Shown piece by piece: positions 42,201 to 51,202 of a DNA stretch of 64,000 nt; the first letter of the stretch is position 1, and every line of letters begins with the position of its first letter. The position numbers and the translations under genes were made by a program. The notes under the pieces are model-generated. The model worked only from the letters and a program-made list of their open reading frames with translations, did no database searches and had not been told where the DNA came from. The DNA is taken from positions 17,898 to 81,897 of the forward strand of contig JAEYOW010000007.1 of the NCBI GenBank assembly GCA_023411375.1, in the 5' to 3' direction. The stretch comes from Bacillota bacterium (lineage in GTDB: Bacteria > Bacillota > Clostridia > Christensenellales > Aristaeellaceae).

Positions 42201-42340
42201 AAGTCGTGTTCCTTTCTGAAGTTGATGTAAGGCCCATTATACGCGGCATGGAAAGTCCTGTCAAACCGTTGCGTGGTAACGCTTTAGCGCAGGGAAGCAG
42301 AGGCGCTATTTTATGCAGATTCATTGACGGGACGTAAAAA

Positions 42341-43015
42341 ATGTATTATGATGAGTACGATTTCCTACAAGTATGTTTTTGTACCAGAAGGGAATTTGAC
42401 CGACTGATGTTGCCGGGGAGGCGTGGGTTGTTGAAACGCAAGGAGTATTGCGCCTTGTTTGATACGCGTGTCAGGACCGATCCGTATACGGGCAGGGACA
42501 GGCGCGAAACGGTATACATTGGTCCGTATTATACGCTTGATGTGGACGGGCGCGCCAGAAAGCGGGCCGGCGGGGCGCTGGCGGCAATCTGGGCGGCGTG
42601 CGTGTGCGTGTTTGTTGTGTGTGGGTTGACAAATGCAAACGGCAGCCGCTGCTTTTACGTGCTGCCGTTTTATCTGCTGCTGCTGTGGCCGCTGTTTTAT
42701 ATGGGCATGGCGGTTTTTCGCATATTGCGAATGGCGGAACGCTTTACCGCGGTGGACAGGGACGAAGGGATTGAGCGTGCTCGCCGCTGCGCGGGCGCCA
42801 TGGCGGTGCTTTGCGCGCTGCATACGCTGGGGGATGCCGTGCTGATGATCCTGGGCGGCGGAAAGCCCGGCGTGGAGGCGTTTTATCTGGCGGGCATAGC
42901 GCTGATGGGCATGGGCGGAATCGCCGCGCTAAGGCTTTTAAGGCGGCTTATGCCGCGCGAGCAGAAAGAGGCCGGAGCCGCGCGGGAAGCTCAGCCCGGC
43001 CCGAAGCCGGGCTGA
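42341..43015 (+). CDS. Unrecognised four-helix membrane protein
   Basis: 224 residues, not recognised. The first ~75 residues are soluble and aromatic/charged (YYDEYDFLQV, YIGPYYTLD); four hydrophobic segments lie near 80-100, 106-125, 148-170 and 178-198; a polar Arg/Glu/Pro tail ends the protein. Helix two is followed by a conserved-looking charged helix (AERFTAVDRDEGIERARR). It precedes the peptide ABC operon but has its own terminator, so it is probably a separate unit. Confidence 0.65.
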   Translation: MYYDEYDFLQVCFCTRREFDRLMLPGRRGLLKRKEYCALFDTRVRTDPYTGRDRRETVYIGPYYTLDVDGRARKRAGGALAAIWAACVCVFVVCGLTNANGSRCFYVLPFYLLLLWPLFYMGMAVFRILRMAERFTAVDRDEGIERARRCAGAMAVLCALHTLGDAVLMILGGGKPGVEAFYLAGIALMGMGGIAALRLLRRLMPREQKEAGAAREAQPGPKPG

Positions 43016-43028
43016 GGCTCCAATTTTT
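42991..43028 (+). terminator. Terminator overlapping the preceding stop codon
   Basis: tcagcccggc (42991-43000) pairs with gccgggctga (43006-43015) around CCGAA; the 3' arm contains the gene's TGA. GGCTCCAATTTTT follows. Confidence 0.75.
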
Positions 43029-43066
43029 ACCGTGCGCATGGGGAAAACAGCGCTGTTGCGTTAATT

Positions 43067-43093
43067 GTATTGCGGGCGACCGCTTTGCAATAC
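43067..43093 (+). promoter_or_regulatory. Inverted repeat ahead of the peptide ABC operon
   Basis: gtattgc (43067-43073) and gcaatac (43087-43093) form a 7-base inverted repeat with 13 bases between, 44 bases before the start. It could be an operator or a leader hairpin. No clear -35/-10 pair was identified nearby. Confidence 0.3.
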
Positions 43094-43136
43094 GCCGCGA
43101 ACGCGGCGGAAGAAAAAACTGAGGAGGAGCAAGAAA

Positions 43137-45566
43137 ATGGTAAACATGAAAAAGCTGCTGTCTCTCGTGCTGGCCGCTTGCATGCTGCTAGGCATGGCGA
43201 GCGTTTCGCTTGCGGAGACCACGGATGCGGCCGAAGCCACCCGCGATGAAAACACGCTGGTGATCGGCTACACGGAATTCAACGAGAAATTCAGCCCGTT
43301 CTATGGGGAAACCGCGTACGACAACGATGTTGCCGTAAAGCTGGTTGGCGAGGAACTGGCGGTGCTTGACCGCCAGGGCGCGATCGTCTTTAACGGCATC
43401 GAGGGCGAGACGATCCCCTTTAACGGCGTGGATCATACCTACACCGGCATTGCCGACCTGAAGGTTGAGCGCGACGAGGCGGCGAACAAGACGGTTTATA
43501 CCGCCAAGCTGCGGGAGGACGTCAAGTTCTCCGACGGCACGCCCATGACGGCCGACGACCTGATTTTTACTTATTATGTACAGCTGGACCCCTCCTATAC
43601 CGGCCCGTCTACGCTTAACAGCTACGACATCGTCGGCCTGAAGGCGTACCAGACCCAGACTCCCGAGGATCTGTACGCCAAGTACGAAGAAATCGCCAAG
43701 GCGATCTATGCCGCCGGCGAGGATCATGAGTGGACCGAGGGCGACGCCTGGACCAAGGAGCAGCAGGACGCCTTCTGGACCGCGGTAAAGGCCGCTTGGA
43801 CCGAGGACGTGCAGGATATCGTTAACTATGTTGTGGGTAACTACAACACCGCCGACTACGCGCCCGAAGTGGGTTCCACCCCCGAGGAAATCACCGCCAA
43901 CGAGGGCCTGCAGGTTGCCTTCGGCATGGCTATGTGGGGCTTTGGCACCTATGCCGACGGCGTGCTGACCGGCAAGAGCGGCGCGACTTGGAACCTCAAG
44001 GACGGCGTGTATCCCGCTATCGAGGATTACTACACCGAGGCCTATGAGGCCTATGGCCACGATCCCGAAGCCTTCTTCGGCACCGAGGCTGTGGACACCG
44101 GCGCTACCTCCACCCTGGCCGCCGCGCAGGCGAGCTTCATCTCCGGGCAGGCTAAGGCCGAGCCCGAGGCCGCCGATGGCGTGCCCAGCATCGCCGGTAT
44201 CAAAAAGGTGGACGATTACACCGTCGAGGTTACGCTCAACGGCTTTGAAGCGCCCGCCGTGTATCAGGTGTTCGGCGTGACGGTCGCCCCGCTGCACTAC
44301 TACGGCGACAAGGCCCAGTACGACTATGAGAACAATAAGTTCGGCTTCCCCTTTGGCGATCTGAGCATTGTTCAGTCCAAGACCACCCAGCCCATGGGCG
44401 CCGGCCCCTACAAGTTCATCAAGTACGAGAACAAGGTCGTCTATCTGGAGGCCAACGAGAACTTCTGGAAGGGCGAGCCCAAAATCAAGTATATCCAGCT
44501 CAAGGAAACCCTCTCGCCCGATAAGGTGAGCGGCGTAACCACCGGCACGCTGGATATCACCGATCCCGACGCGACGGCTGAGAACATCCAGATGATCAAG
44601 GATGCCAACGGCGGCGAGCTGGAGGGCGATTCCATCCATGTTACGGCGGTCGACTTCCTTGGCTATGGCTACATCGGCCTGAACGCCCAAAACATCAGCG
44701 TGGGCGGCGAAGCCGGTTCCGAGGCTTCCAAGAACCTGCGCCGCGCGTTGATGACCGCTCTGGCGGTTTATCGTGACGTGGTGGTGGACAGCTACTACGG
44801 CGAGATCGCTTCCGTTATCAACTACCCCATCTCCAACACCTCCTGGGCCGCCCCGCAGAAGACGGACGCCGACTACAAGGTCGCGTTCTCCACGGATGTG
44901 GACGGCAACGATATCTATACCGCCGACATGACCGCCGAGCAGAAGGACGAGGCTGCCCTGAACGCCATCGTTGGCTTCCTGAAGGCTGCCGGCTATACCT
45001 TTGATGAGGCGACCGGCAAGGCTACCGCCGCTCCCGAGGGCGCTCAGATGGAATATGAGGTTTTGATCGGCGGCTCCGGTACGGGCGACCACCCCTCCTT
45101 CGGCATCCTGACCGACGCCAAGGCGCTGCTGGAAAAAGCCGGCATCACCCTGACCATCAACGATATTTCTGATTTCAGCGTGCTCCAGGACCGCGTGAAG
45201 AGCAACAAGGCGCAGCTGTTCTGCATGGCATGGCAGGCGACGCCCGACCCCGACATGTACCAGGTATACCACTCCAGCAATGTGCTGGGCGCCGGCGGCA
45301 CCGACAGCAACTCTTACATGGTGGCTGACCCCGAGCTGGATCAGCTTATCGTCGATGCCCGCAACAGCGCGGATCAGTCCTTCCGCAAGGCTACCTACAA
45401 GGCTGCGCTGGACAAGATCATTGACTGGGCGGTGGAGCTTCCCGTCTATCAGCGGCAGGAGTTTGTGATCTACAGCGCCGAGCGCTTGAAGATCGACACC
45501 CTGACGTCCGATGTCAGCACCTTCTATGGCTTCATCGAGGATATTGAAAAGCTTGAGATGAAGTAA
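43137..45566 (+). CDS. Peptide ABC transporter substrate-binding protein, with insertion
   Basis: SBP family 5, 809 residues against 500-600 usually. Signal peptide ends near SVSLA; a LAAC sequence at 12-15 might act as a lipobox. The N-terminal lobe has LREDVKFSDGTPMTADDLIF (126-145). Residues ~172-350 form an acidic, Trp/Tyr-rich insertion before the usual IAGIKKVDDYTVEV. The hinge and second lobe continue with MGAGPYKF and FLGYGYIGLNAQN. GAGGAGG precedes the ATG. First gene of the ABC operon; a strong hairpin follows. Confidence 0.92.
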   Translation: MVNMKKLLSLVLAACMLLGMASVSLAETTDAAEATRDENTLVIGYTEFNEKFSPFYGETAYDNDVAVKLVGEELAVLDRQGAIVFNGIEGETIPFNGVDHTYTGIADLKVERDEAANKTVYTAKLREDVKFSDGTPMTADDLIFTYYVQLDPSYTGPSTLNSYDIVGLKAYQTQTPEDLYAKYEEIAKAIYAAGEDHEWTEGDAWTKEQQDAFWTAVKAAWTEDVQDIVNYVVGNYNTADYAPEVGSTPEEITANEGLQVAFGMAMWGFGTYADGVLTGKSGATWNLKDGVYPAIEDYYTEAYEAYGHDPEAFFGTEAVDTGATSTLAAAQASFISGQAKAEPEAADGVPSIAGIKKVDDYTVEVTLNGFEAPAVYQVFGVTVAPLHYYGDKAQYDYENNKFGFPFGDLSIVQSKTTQPMGAGPYKFIKYENKVVYLEANENFWKGEPKIKYIQLKETLSPDKVSGVTTGTLDITDPDATAENIQMIKDANGGELEGDSIHVTAVDFLGYGYIGLNAQNISVGGEAGSEASKNLRRALMTALAVYRDVVVDSYYGEIASVINYPISNTSWAAPQKTDADYKVAFSTDVDGNDIYTADMTAEQKDEAALNAIVGFLKAAGYTFDEATGKATAAPEGAQMEYEVLIGGSGTGDHPSFGILTDAKALLEKAGITLTINDISDFSVLQDRVKSNKAQLFCMAWQATPDPDMYQVYHSSNVLGAGGTDSNSYMVADPELDQLIVDARNSADQSFRKATYKAALDKIIDWAVELPVYQRQEFVIYSAERLKIDTLTSDVSTFYGFIEDIEKLEMK

Positions 45567-45610
45567 TCGGTTTCCTTCCACAAAAGATTCGTCTTTTGAC
45601 GCATCTTGGA

Positions 45611-45640
45611 CGGAGCCTGCCGGAAAACCGGCAGGCTCCG
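45611..45640 (+). terminator. Attenuating hairpin after the binding-protein gene
   Basis: cggagcctgccgg and ccggcaggctccg pair perfectly around AAAA. No T-run follows. Such stems after binding-protein genes commonly stabilise the upstream message so that binding protein exceeds permease. Confidence 0.7.
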
Positions 45641-45788
45641 CCGTGTGTGCGGCGTGGCGAGAGGGTTTAGGCATTTCAACTCAATCGCATTTATCATGAA
45701 ATTCGAAAATTCAAGCGCACCGCGCTTTTGACGGCATAAAGACCAGGTTGGTAGGTTCAATTCAGATTTTCGGGAGGAGGTGAGCCGA

Positions 45789-46775
45789 ATGAAAAAGTAC
45801 ATTCTCAAGCGCGTACTCATCAGCATCGTCATTTTGTTTTTCGTGTCCATGGTCATCTATGGTATCATGCGCTGTATTCCAACATCCTTTGTGGAAAAGA
45901 TGGCGATGGAGCGCGCGCAGATGCCCGGCAGCAAAAGCTATTCGGATTGGCTTGAGCAGCTCAACGCGCTGTATGGGATGGATGGCAATATTGTTACAGG
46001 CTTTTTCAACTGGCTCGGCAAGGCAATACAGGGTGACTTCGGCGATTCATGGAAGTTTACCGTTCCCGTTGTGGATAAATTTAAACAGGTGATATGGGAT
46101 TCGTTCTGGCTGGCGTTTATCACGCTGATTCTGCGCGTGGTCATCGCCATACCGCTGGGCATCCTGTCTGCGCGCAAGCAGTATAGCAAAACGGACTATG
46201 CGGTCACGGTGTTTGCGCTGATCGGCATTTCACTGCCGACGTTCTTTTTCGCAACGATATTGAAGCTGGTTTTTTCGATTAATCTTGGCTGGCTGGACCT
46301 GTTTGGCAAGGTCGGCAGAAATTATATGCAGCTGGACGCTTGGGGGCAGGCGCTGGATGTGGCTAAGCACTACATTATGCCCGTGCTTACGCTGACCATC
46401 GTGAGCGTAGGCGACCTGATGCGTTACACGCGCACCAACATGCTGGAGGTTTTGAACAGCGATTTTATCCGCACGGCGCGCGCGAAGGGCCTGCCGGAAA
46501 AAACCGTCATCAACAAGCATGCCTTCCGCAACACGCTGATCCCAATCGTCACCATCATCGGCGGAACGCTGCCCACCTTGTTCGGCGGCGCGATGATCAC
46601 CGAGACGCTGTTTCAGATTCCGGGTATCGGCTATACGTCCTACCTGGCGATGATCGAGGGCGATATTCCCTTCACGATGTTCTATATGCTCTTTATGGCG
46701 GTTCTGACCCTTTTGGGCACGCTGATCGCCGATATTCTGTACGCTGTGGTTGACCCGCGCGTGCGCATCAGCTGA
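45789..46775 (+). CDS. Peptide ABC transporter permease (DppB/OppB type)
   Basis: 328 residues with six membrane segments. The N-terminus KKYILKRVLISIVILFFVS is typical of DppB. The coupling-helix (EAA) region reads IRTARAKGLPEKTVINKHAFRN. GGGAGGAGG lies 8 bases before the ATG at 45789. Followed after 13 bases by the second permease. Confidence 0.95.
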   Translation: MKKYILKRVLISIVILFFVSMVIYGIMRCIPTSFVEKMAMERAQMPGSKSYSDWLEQLNALYGMDGNIVTGFFNWLGKAIQGDFGDSWKFTVPVVDKFKQVIWDSFWLAFITLILRVVIAIPLGILSARKQYSKTDYAVTVFALIGISLPTFFFATILKLVFSINLGWLDLFGKVGRNYMQLDAWGQALDVAKHYIMPVLTLTIVSVGDLMRYTRTNMLEVLNSDFIRTARAKGLPEKTVINKHAFRNTLIPIVTIIGGTLPTLFGGAMITETLFQIPGIGYTSYLAMIEGDIPFTMFYMLFMAVLTLLGTLIADILYAVVDPRVRIS

Positions 46776-46788
46776 GGAGGTGGAGAGC

Positions 46789-48525
46789 ATGGATGAGAAA
46801 AAGAATACGGCCCCCGAAGCCAACGACCGGCAGATCACGCTGGACGACGAGCGCCGCGTAAAGGTGCTTTCGCCGGGCATGCTGGTGTTCAAGCGGTTTG
46901 TACGCAATAAGCTCGCTATCGCGGGAACCATCATCATCATCGTGATGTTCCTGTTCAGCTTCCTTGGCGGCGTGCTGATGCCCTACACCGAAAGCCAGGT
47001 GTTTAAGGAATATCAGCCCATGAACAAGGAATACGCCGCGGTAACGCAAAACAACGAGTACCGCTATGTTTTGGCGGAAGGGCAAAGCTTTGACCTGAGC
47101 GCCAAGAGCAGGATGATACTGGCGATTAACAACGGGCAGACCAGTTTTGAAAGCGGCGGAAACACCTATGGGCTGGTCAAGGAGGGCGAGGAGTTTTACC
47201 GCGTAACCTCCATGCGCCTGATCGCCTCTGGCAAGGGCATTAAAAACCGCTATACCCTCGCGCCGGCCGACGGGGTGTCTTTGCCTGGCGATTTCACGGA
47301 GAAATTTAACGCGGCGGTCGCCGCGGGGCAGCAGTCGTTTATAACCGCCGACGGCGTTGAATATGCCATACAGGCCACCAAGGTAGAGGCGAAGGTGCTG
47401 GCGCCTACCGATTTGGCCATCGCCTCCAAGCTTATTTTCACCGGTGAAATGAGCGAAAATTATGCCTTCCGGCTGGCGGCGGAGCGCGCCATGCAAGGCG
47501 GGACCGATACCGATTTTACGGTGGGCGGCGTTGTGTATACGCTTGACATGACCGACGCGGAGGCGGCGGCTATCACCGATGCGACGGGTGAGGAGGTCGC
47601 ATCGGCCTCGCACTTTGTGATGAAGGAAACGCAGGTGGGCACGGTATTCCCCGCGGGCTTCACCACGGCGGTGCAGCAGGCCGTCAAGGACAATGCGGCC
47701 AGCTTTACCGTGTCGCTTGACGACGGCACAACGCAGGAGTTCCAGCTTGAACGGAAAAATACGCAGTATATGGTGCGCGCGAACCTGCCCACCTATCAGA
47801 TCATGATGTACGCCTCGCCCAGCCTGGAGCACCCTCTGGGCACGGACGGCAACGGCATGGACGTGCTGACCCGCCTGATGTACGGCGGCCGTATCTCGCT
47901 GATGATCGGCTTTGTGGTCGTGCTTCTGGAGGTGGCGCTGGGCGTCGTGCTGGGCGGCATCGCCGGATATTTCGGCAAATGGGTGGACAGCCTCATCATG
48001 CGCACGGTCGACGTGTTCAACTGCATTCCGGGCTATCCGATCTACATCATTATGGGTGCGATTATGGATGCGCAGAAGGTAGACCCCACGAAGCGAATCT
48101 TCTACCTGATGGCCGTGCTGGGCATTCTGGGCTGGCCGAGCATCGCGCGTATCGTCCGCGGGCAAATTCTGAGCCTGCGGGAGCAGGAGTTTATGACTGC
48201 GGCCGAGGCGACGGGCATTTCGGTTAACCGCCGCATCTTCCGCCATCTGGTGCCCAACGTCATCCCGCAGCTAATCGTTATCGCGACGATGAACCTGGGC
48301 GGCATTATCCTGACCGAAGCGACGCTTTCGTTCCTGGGCCTTGGCGTCAAGTATCCGCTGGCCTCCTGGGGCAGCATCATCAACGCGGTCAGCAACGTAT
48401 ACGTGATGACCAACTACTGGTTTGTCTGGATTCCGGCGGGCATGCTCATCCTGCTCACGGTACTGGGCTTCAACTTCATCGGCGACGGCCTGCGCGACGC
48501 GTTTGACCCCAAGATGAAGCGGTAA
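46789..48525 (+). CDS. Peptide ABC transporter permease (DppC type) with ~280-residue insertion
   Basis: 578 residues; DppC is normally about 300. Membrane segment 1 lies at 43-63. The usual short link to HPLGTDGNGMDVL (348-360) is replaced by residues ~66-345, predicted outside the membrane. In that part four related blocks recur: ILAINNGQTSF (110-120), FNAAVAAGQQSF (173-184), AAERAMQGGTDTDF (230-243) and AVQQAVKDNAASF (294-306), each followed by a short beta-like strand. The rest has five membrane segments and the EAA loop (EFMTAAEATGISVNRRIFRH). No frameshift is evident. Confidence 0.92.
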   Translation: MDEKKNTAPEANDRQITLDDERRVKVLSPGMLVFKRFVRNKLAIAGTIIIIVMFLFSFLGGVLMPYTESQVFKEYQPMNKEYAAVTQNNEYRYVLAEGQSFDLSAKSRMILAINNGQTSFESGGNTYGLVKEGEEFYRVTSMRLIASGKGIKNRYTLAPADGVSLPGDFTEKFNAAVAAGQQSFITADGVEYAIQATKVEAKVLAPTDLAIASKLIFTGEMSENYAFRLAAERAMQGGTDTDFTVGGVVYTLDMTDAEAAAITDATGEEVASASHFVMKETQVGTVFPAGFTTAVQQAVKDNAASFTVSLDDGTTQEFQLERKNTQYMVRANLPTYQIMMYASPSLEHPLGTDGNGMDVLTRLMYGGRISLMIGFVVVLLEVALGVVLGGIAGYFGKWVDSLIMRTVDVFNCIPGYPIYIIMGAIMDAQKVDPTKRIFYLMAVLGILGWPSIARIVRGQILSLREQEFMTAAEATGISVNRRIFRHLVPNVIPQLIVIATMNLGGIILTEATLSFLGLGVKYPLASWGSIINAVSNVYVMTNYWFVWIPAGMLILLTVLGFNFIGDGLRDAFDPKMKR

Positions 48526-48540
48526 GGAGGGAGAATATCC

Positions 48541-49704
48541 ATGTTTGAAAAGAAAAAGAAGGACAGCGGATATATCTCCGCAAAGGAATCCCGGCATATC
48601 AGCCGCGAGAACCGCCGCATTACGTCCAAGATCGAGAAGCGGCGCAACCGCAAAAATGTGAACCCATCCGAATATATGACGCAGATGCGCGACCCGGAAA
48701 ACGTGGTGGAGTTTGACAATCTTCATACCTATTTTTTCACTGATATCGGCACGGTCAAGGCGGTCGACGGCGTGAGCTTCGACATTCCCAGAGGCAAGAC
48801 CGTCGGCGTGGTGGGCGAGAGCGGCTGCGGCAAAAGCGTAACGAGCTTAAGCCTGATGCAGCTTGTACAGCGCCCCCAGGGCCAGGTTGTGGACGGCGCC
48901 ATCCGCTTTAACAGCGACGAGGGTGTGTACGACATTGCCAAAACCCCGACCGAGGTAATGCAGCACATTCGCGGCAACCAAATTTCGATGATCTTTCAGG
49001 AACCCATGACCAGCCTGAACCCTGTGTTTCGCATCGGGATGCAGGTGGACGAGGTTATCAGCCTCCACAATCCCAGCATGATTAAGGACGATGTAAAGAA
49101 GCGCACCATTGAAATGCTGGAGTTGGTTGGCATCGCCAACGCGCAGGGCGTATACGCCATGTATCCGCATGAGCTTTCGGGCGGCATGCGCCAGCGCGTA
49201 ATGATCGCTATGGCGCTCGCCCTTTCGCCCAAGCTGATTATCGCCGACGAGCCGACGACCGCGCTGGACGTGACCATTCAGGCGCAGATTCTGGATTTGC
49301 TGCGAAACCTGAAGGAACATATCAATTCCTCTATCATGCTCATTACGCACGATTTGGGCGTTATCGCGGAAATGGCGGATTATGTGGTGGTGATGTATTC
49401 CGGTCGCGTGGTGGAAAAGGGAACCGTGCATGAGGTCTTTAAAAACCCGAGCCATCCGTATACCATTGGCCTGCTTAACTCCAAGCCCGTGGTCAACAAG
49501 CAGGTGGACAGGCTGTATTCCATCCCCGGCAAGGTGCCAAATCCCATCAACATGCCGGACTACTGCTATTTCCGCGACCGCTGCGAGCTGTGCGTGGAGC
49601 GCTGCTGCGGGCCGTATCCGCCGGAAATCCACCTGAGCGATACGCATGTGGTAAGCTGCCACCGCTATGAGGATTTCAGGAAGGAGGCAGAGGGCCATGT
49701 CTGA
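48541..49704 (+). CDS. Peptide ABC transporter ATPase (DppD type)
   Basis: 387 residues. Walker A GESGCGKS, Q-loop IFQEPMTSLNP, signature LSGGMRQR, Walker B LIIADEPTTALD and H-loop ITHD are complete. The C-terminal peptide-transporter extension has several Cys (RDRCELCVERCC) as in iron-sulfur or disulfide-bearing family members. The first ~55 residues form a highly basic N-terminal extension not usual in DppD. Overlaps the next gene by 8 bases. Confidence 0.95.
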   Translation: MFEKKKKDSGYISAKESRHISRENRRITSKIEKRRNRKNVNPSEYMTQMRDPENVVEFDNLHTYFFTDIGTVKAVDGVSFDIPRGKTVGVVGESGCGKSVTSLSLMQLVQRPQGQVVDGAIRFNSDEGVYDIAKTPTEVMQHIRGNQISMIFQEPMTSLNPVFRIGMQVDEVISLHNPSMIKDDVKKRTIEMLELVGIANAQGVYAMYPHELSGGMRQRVMIAMALALSPKLIIADEPTTALDVTIQAQILDLLRNLKEHINSSIMLITHDLGVIAEMADYVVVMYSGRVVEKGTVHEVFKNPSHPYTIGLLNSKPVVNKQVDRLYSIPGKVPNPINMPDYCYFRDRCELCVERCCGPYPPEIHLSDTHVVSCHRYEDFRKEAEGHV

Positions 49705-50707
49705 GATCATTCACAATCAGGACAATATTCTTGAGGTCAAAGACCTCAAAAAATACTTTCCCATCAAATCCGGCATGCTCCAAAAGGTTGTAGGCAACGT
49801 TAAGGCCGTGGACGGCGTTACCTTCAACATCAAGCGCGGCACCACAATGGGCCTCGTGGGCGAGAGCGGCTGCGGCAAAACCACCGTGGGGCGCACCATC
49901 CTGCGCCTGACGGATAAGACCGACGGAACCGTGCTGTTTGACGGCCGGGATGTGAACAGCCTGGACAAGGACGCGCTTCGAAGGCTTCGTCCGAAGATGC
50001 AGATCATTTTCCAGGACCCGTATTCCAGCCTGTCCCCCCGCTTGCCGGTTGGCGAGATCATCGGCGAGGCGGTGCGCGAGCACCACATTGTGCCGGATGG
50101 CGAGTACGAGAGCTATCTGGACAAGATCATGAACGAATGCGGGCTGATGAGCTATTACAAGGATCGCTATCCGCATGAGTTTTCGGGCGGTCAGCGCCAG
50201 CGCATCTGCATTGCCCGGGCACTTGCGCTGAATCCCGATTTCGTGGTTTGCGACGAGCCGGTCTCCGCGCTGGACGTGTCCATTCAGGCGCAGATCATCA
50301 ACCTGCTCAAGGATTTGCAAAAGGAGCACAACCTCACCTACCTGTTCATATCCCATGACCTGAGCGTGGTGGAACACATCAGCGACTCAATCGGCGTGAT
50401 GTACCTGGGCAGCATGGTGGAGTACGGGCCGAAAAAGTCGATTTTCGCAAATCCGCTGCATCCCTACACCAACGCGCTGTTCAGCGCCATCCCCATGCCC
50501 GACCCGGACGTGAAGATGAACCGCGTGATCCTCCAGGGCAGCATCCCCTCGCCGGCTAACCCGCCCAAGGGGTGCAAGTTCCATACGCGGTGCGACAAAT
50601 GCATGGAGCGTTGCAAGACGGAAGCGCCCGTACAGCGCGAGGTGGAGCCCGGGCATTACGTGGTATGCCACCTGTATGACGAAAAGAAGAACGAATCCGC
50701 TATTTGA
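49697..50707 (+). CDS. Peptide ABC transporter ATPase (DppF/OppF type)
   Basis: 336 residues. Walker A GESGCGKT, IFQDPYSSLSPR, signature FSGGQRQR, Walker B VVCDEPVSALD, and ISHD are visible. The C-terminal CKFHTRCDKCMERC holds the family Cys cluster. AAGGAGG lies ahead of the ATG, within the end of the DppD-type gene. It pairs with it to drive the two permeases. Confidence 0.95.
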   Translation: MSEIIHNQDNILEVKDLKKYFPIKSGMLQKVVGNVKAVDGVTFNIKRGTTMGLVGESGCGKTTVGRTILRLTDKTDGTVLFDGRDVNSLDKDALRRLRPKMQIIFQDPYSSLSPRLPVGEIIGEAVREHHIVPDGEYESYLDKIMNECGLMSYYKDRYPHEFSGGQRQRICIARALALNPDFVVCDEPVSALDVSIQAQIINLLKDLQKEHNLTYLFISHDLSVVEHISDSIGVMYLGSMVEYGPKKSIFANPLHPYTNALFSAIPMPDPDVKMNRVILQGSIPSPANPPKGCKFHTRCDKCMERCKTEAPVQREVEPGHYVVCHLYDEKKNESAI

Positions 50708-50730
50708 TTCTACCTTGAACCAGCGAAAGG

Positions 50731-50994
50731 ATGTTTGAACGGATGCCGGAGGAAAGACGCGAGACGCCGGAGGCGGAGGAAGACCGCGCGGTGGCCGATA
50801 TGAATGTGGAAGGCATGCCGTGGTACCGCGAGGGAAGGCCCGCGCCAAAAAATCCTGACGCGGAGCCGATGAGCCGGCGTAACCTGTGGCGCTATACGCT
50901 TTCCGCCGTCGGCGCGGGCCTGACGATCGTTTTTGTGTTCGGACTGGCGGCAGCGGCTTTTATCTGGTTTTGCATCAACGTGTGGTTTCGGTAG
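50731..50994 (+). CDS. Small single-pass membrane protein
   Basis: 87 residues, not recognised. The N-terminal ~50 residues are acidic and Pro-rich (EERRETPEAEEDRAV). One hydrophobic segment (~60-83, VGAGLTIVFVFGLAAAAFIW) ends the protein. It follows the ABC operon by 23 bases and is probably co-transcribed. A second start at 50743 is possible. Confidence 0.6.
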   Translation: MFERMPEERRETPEAEEDRAVADMNVEGMPWYREGRPAPKNPDAEPMSRRNLWRYTLSAVGAGLTIVFVFGLAAAAFIWFCINVWFR

Positions 50995-51034
50995 AAGGTA
51001 TTTCCTGAAAGAGACCGGGACACGAAGGAACGTC

Positions 51035-51143
51035 CGGGGCTATGCGCCCCAAACCCCGCAGCCAAGGGATGTATCCCTTGGAAATCCCAGTTTTAACCGC
51101 GCATTGCGCGGCCAATAATGGGTTCAGGGCGAAAGCCCTGGTC
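51035..51143. repeat. Composite intergenic hairpin element, copy B
   Basis: The order of palindromes matches 2865-3062: ggggctatgcgcccc (51036-51050), ccaagggatgtatcccttgg (51062-51081), aatcccagtttt, ccgcgcattgcgcgg (51097-51111) and cagggcgaaagccctg (51125-51140). It separates the small membrane protein from the convergent membrane-protein gene. No T-run follows any stem. Confidence 0.7.
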
Positions 51144-51202
51144 GGGGTTCCAGGGGGGAAACTCCCGGCGTTCTCCTTCGTATCCCGGTCCTTTTTGATT
51201 GC

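Noticed and set aside
43188..45674. 828-residue antisense frame opposite the peptide-binding protein
   Set aside because: Same effect; the sense strand encodes a complete secreted binding protein.
46768..48246. 492-residue antisense frame opposite the DppC-type permease
   Set aside because: No start signal or family sequence; the insertion in the permease is on the sense strand and in frame.
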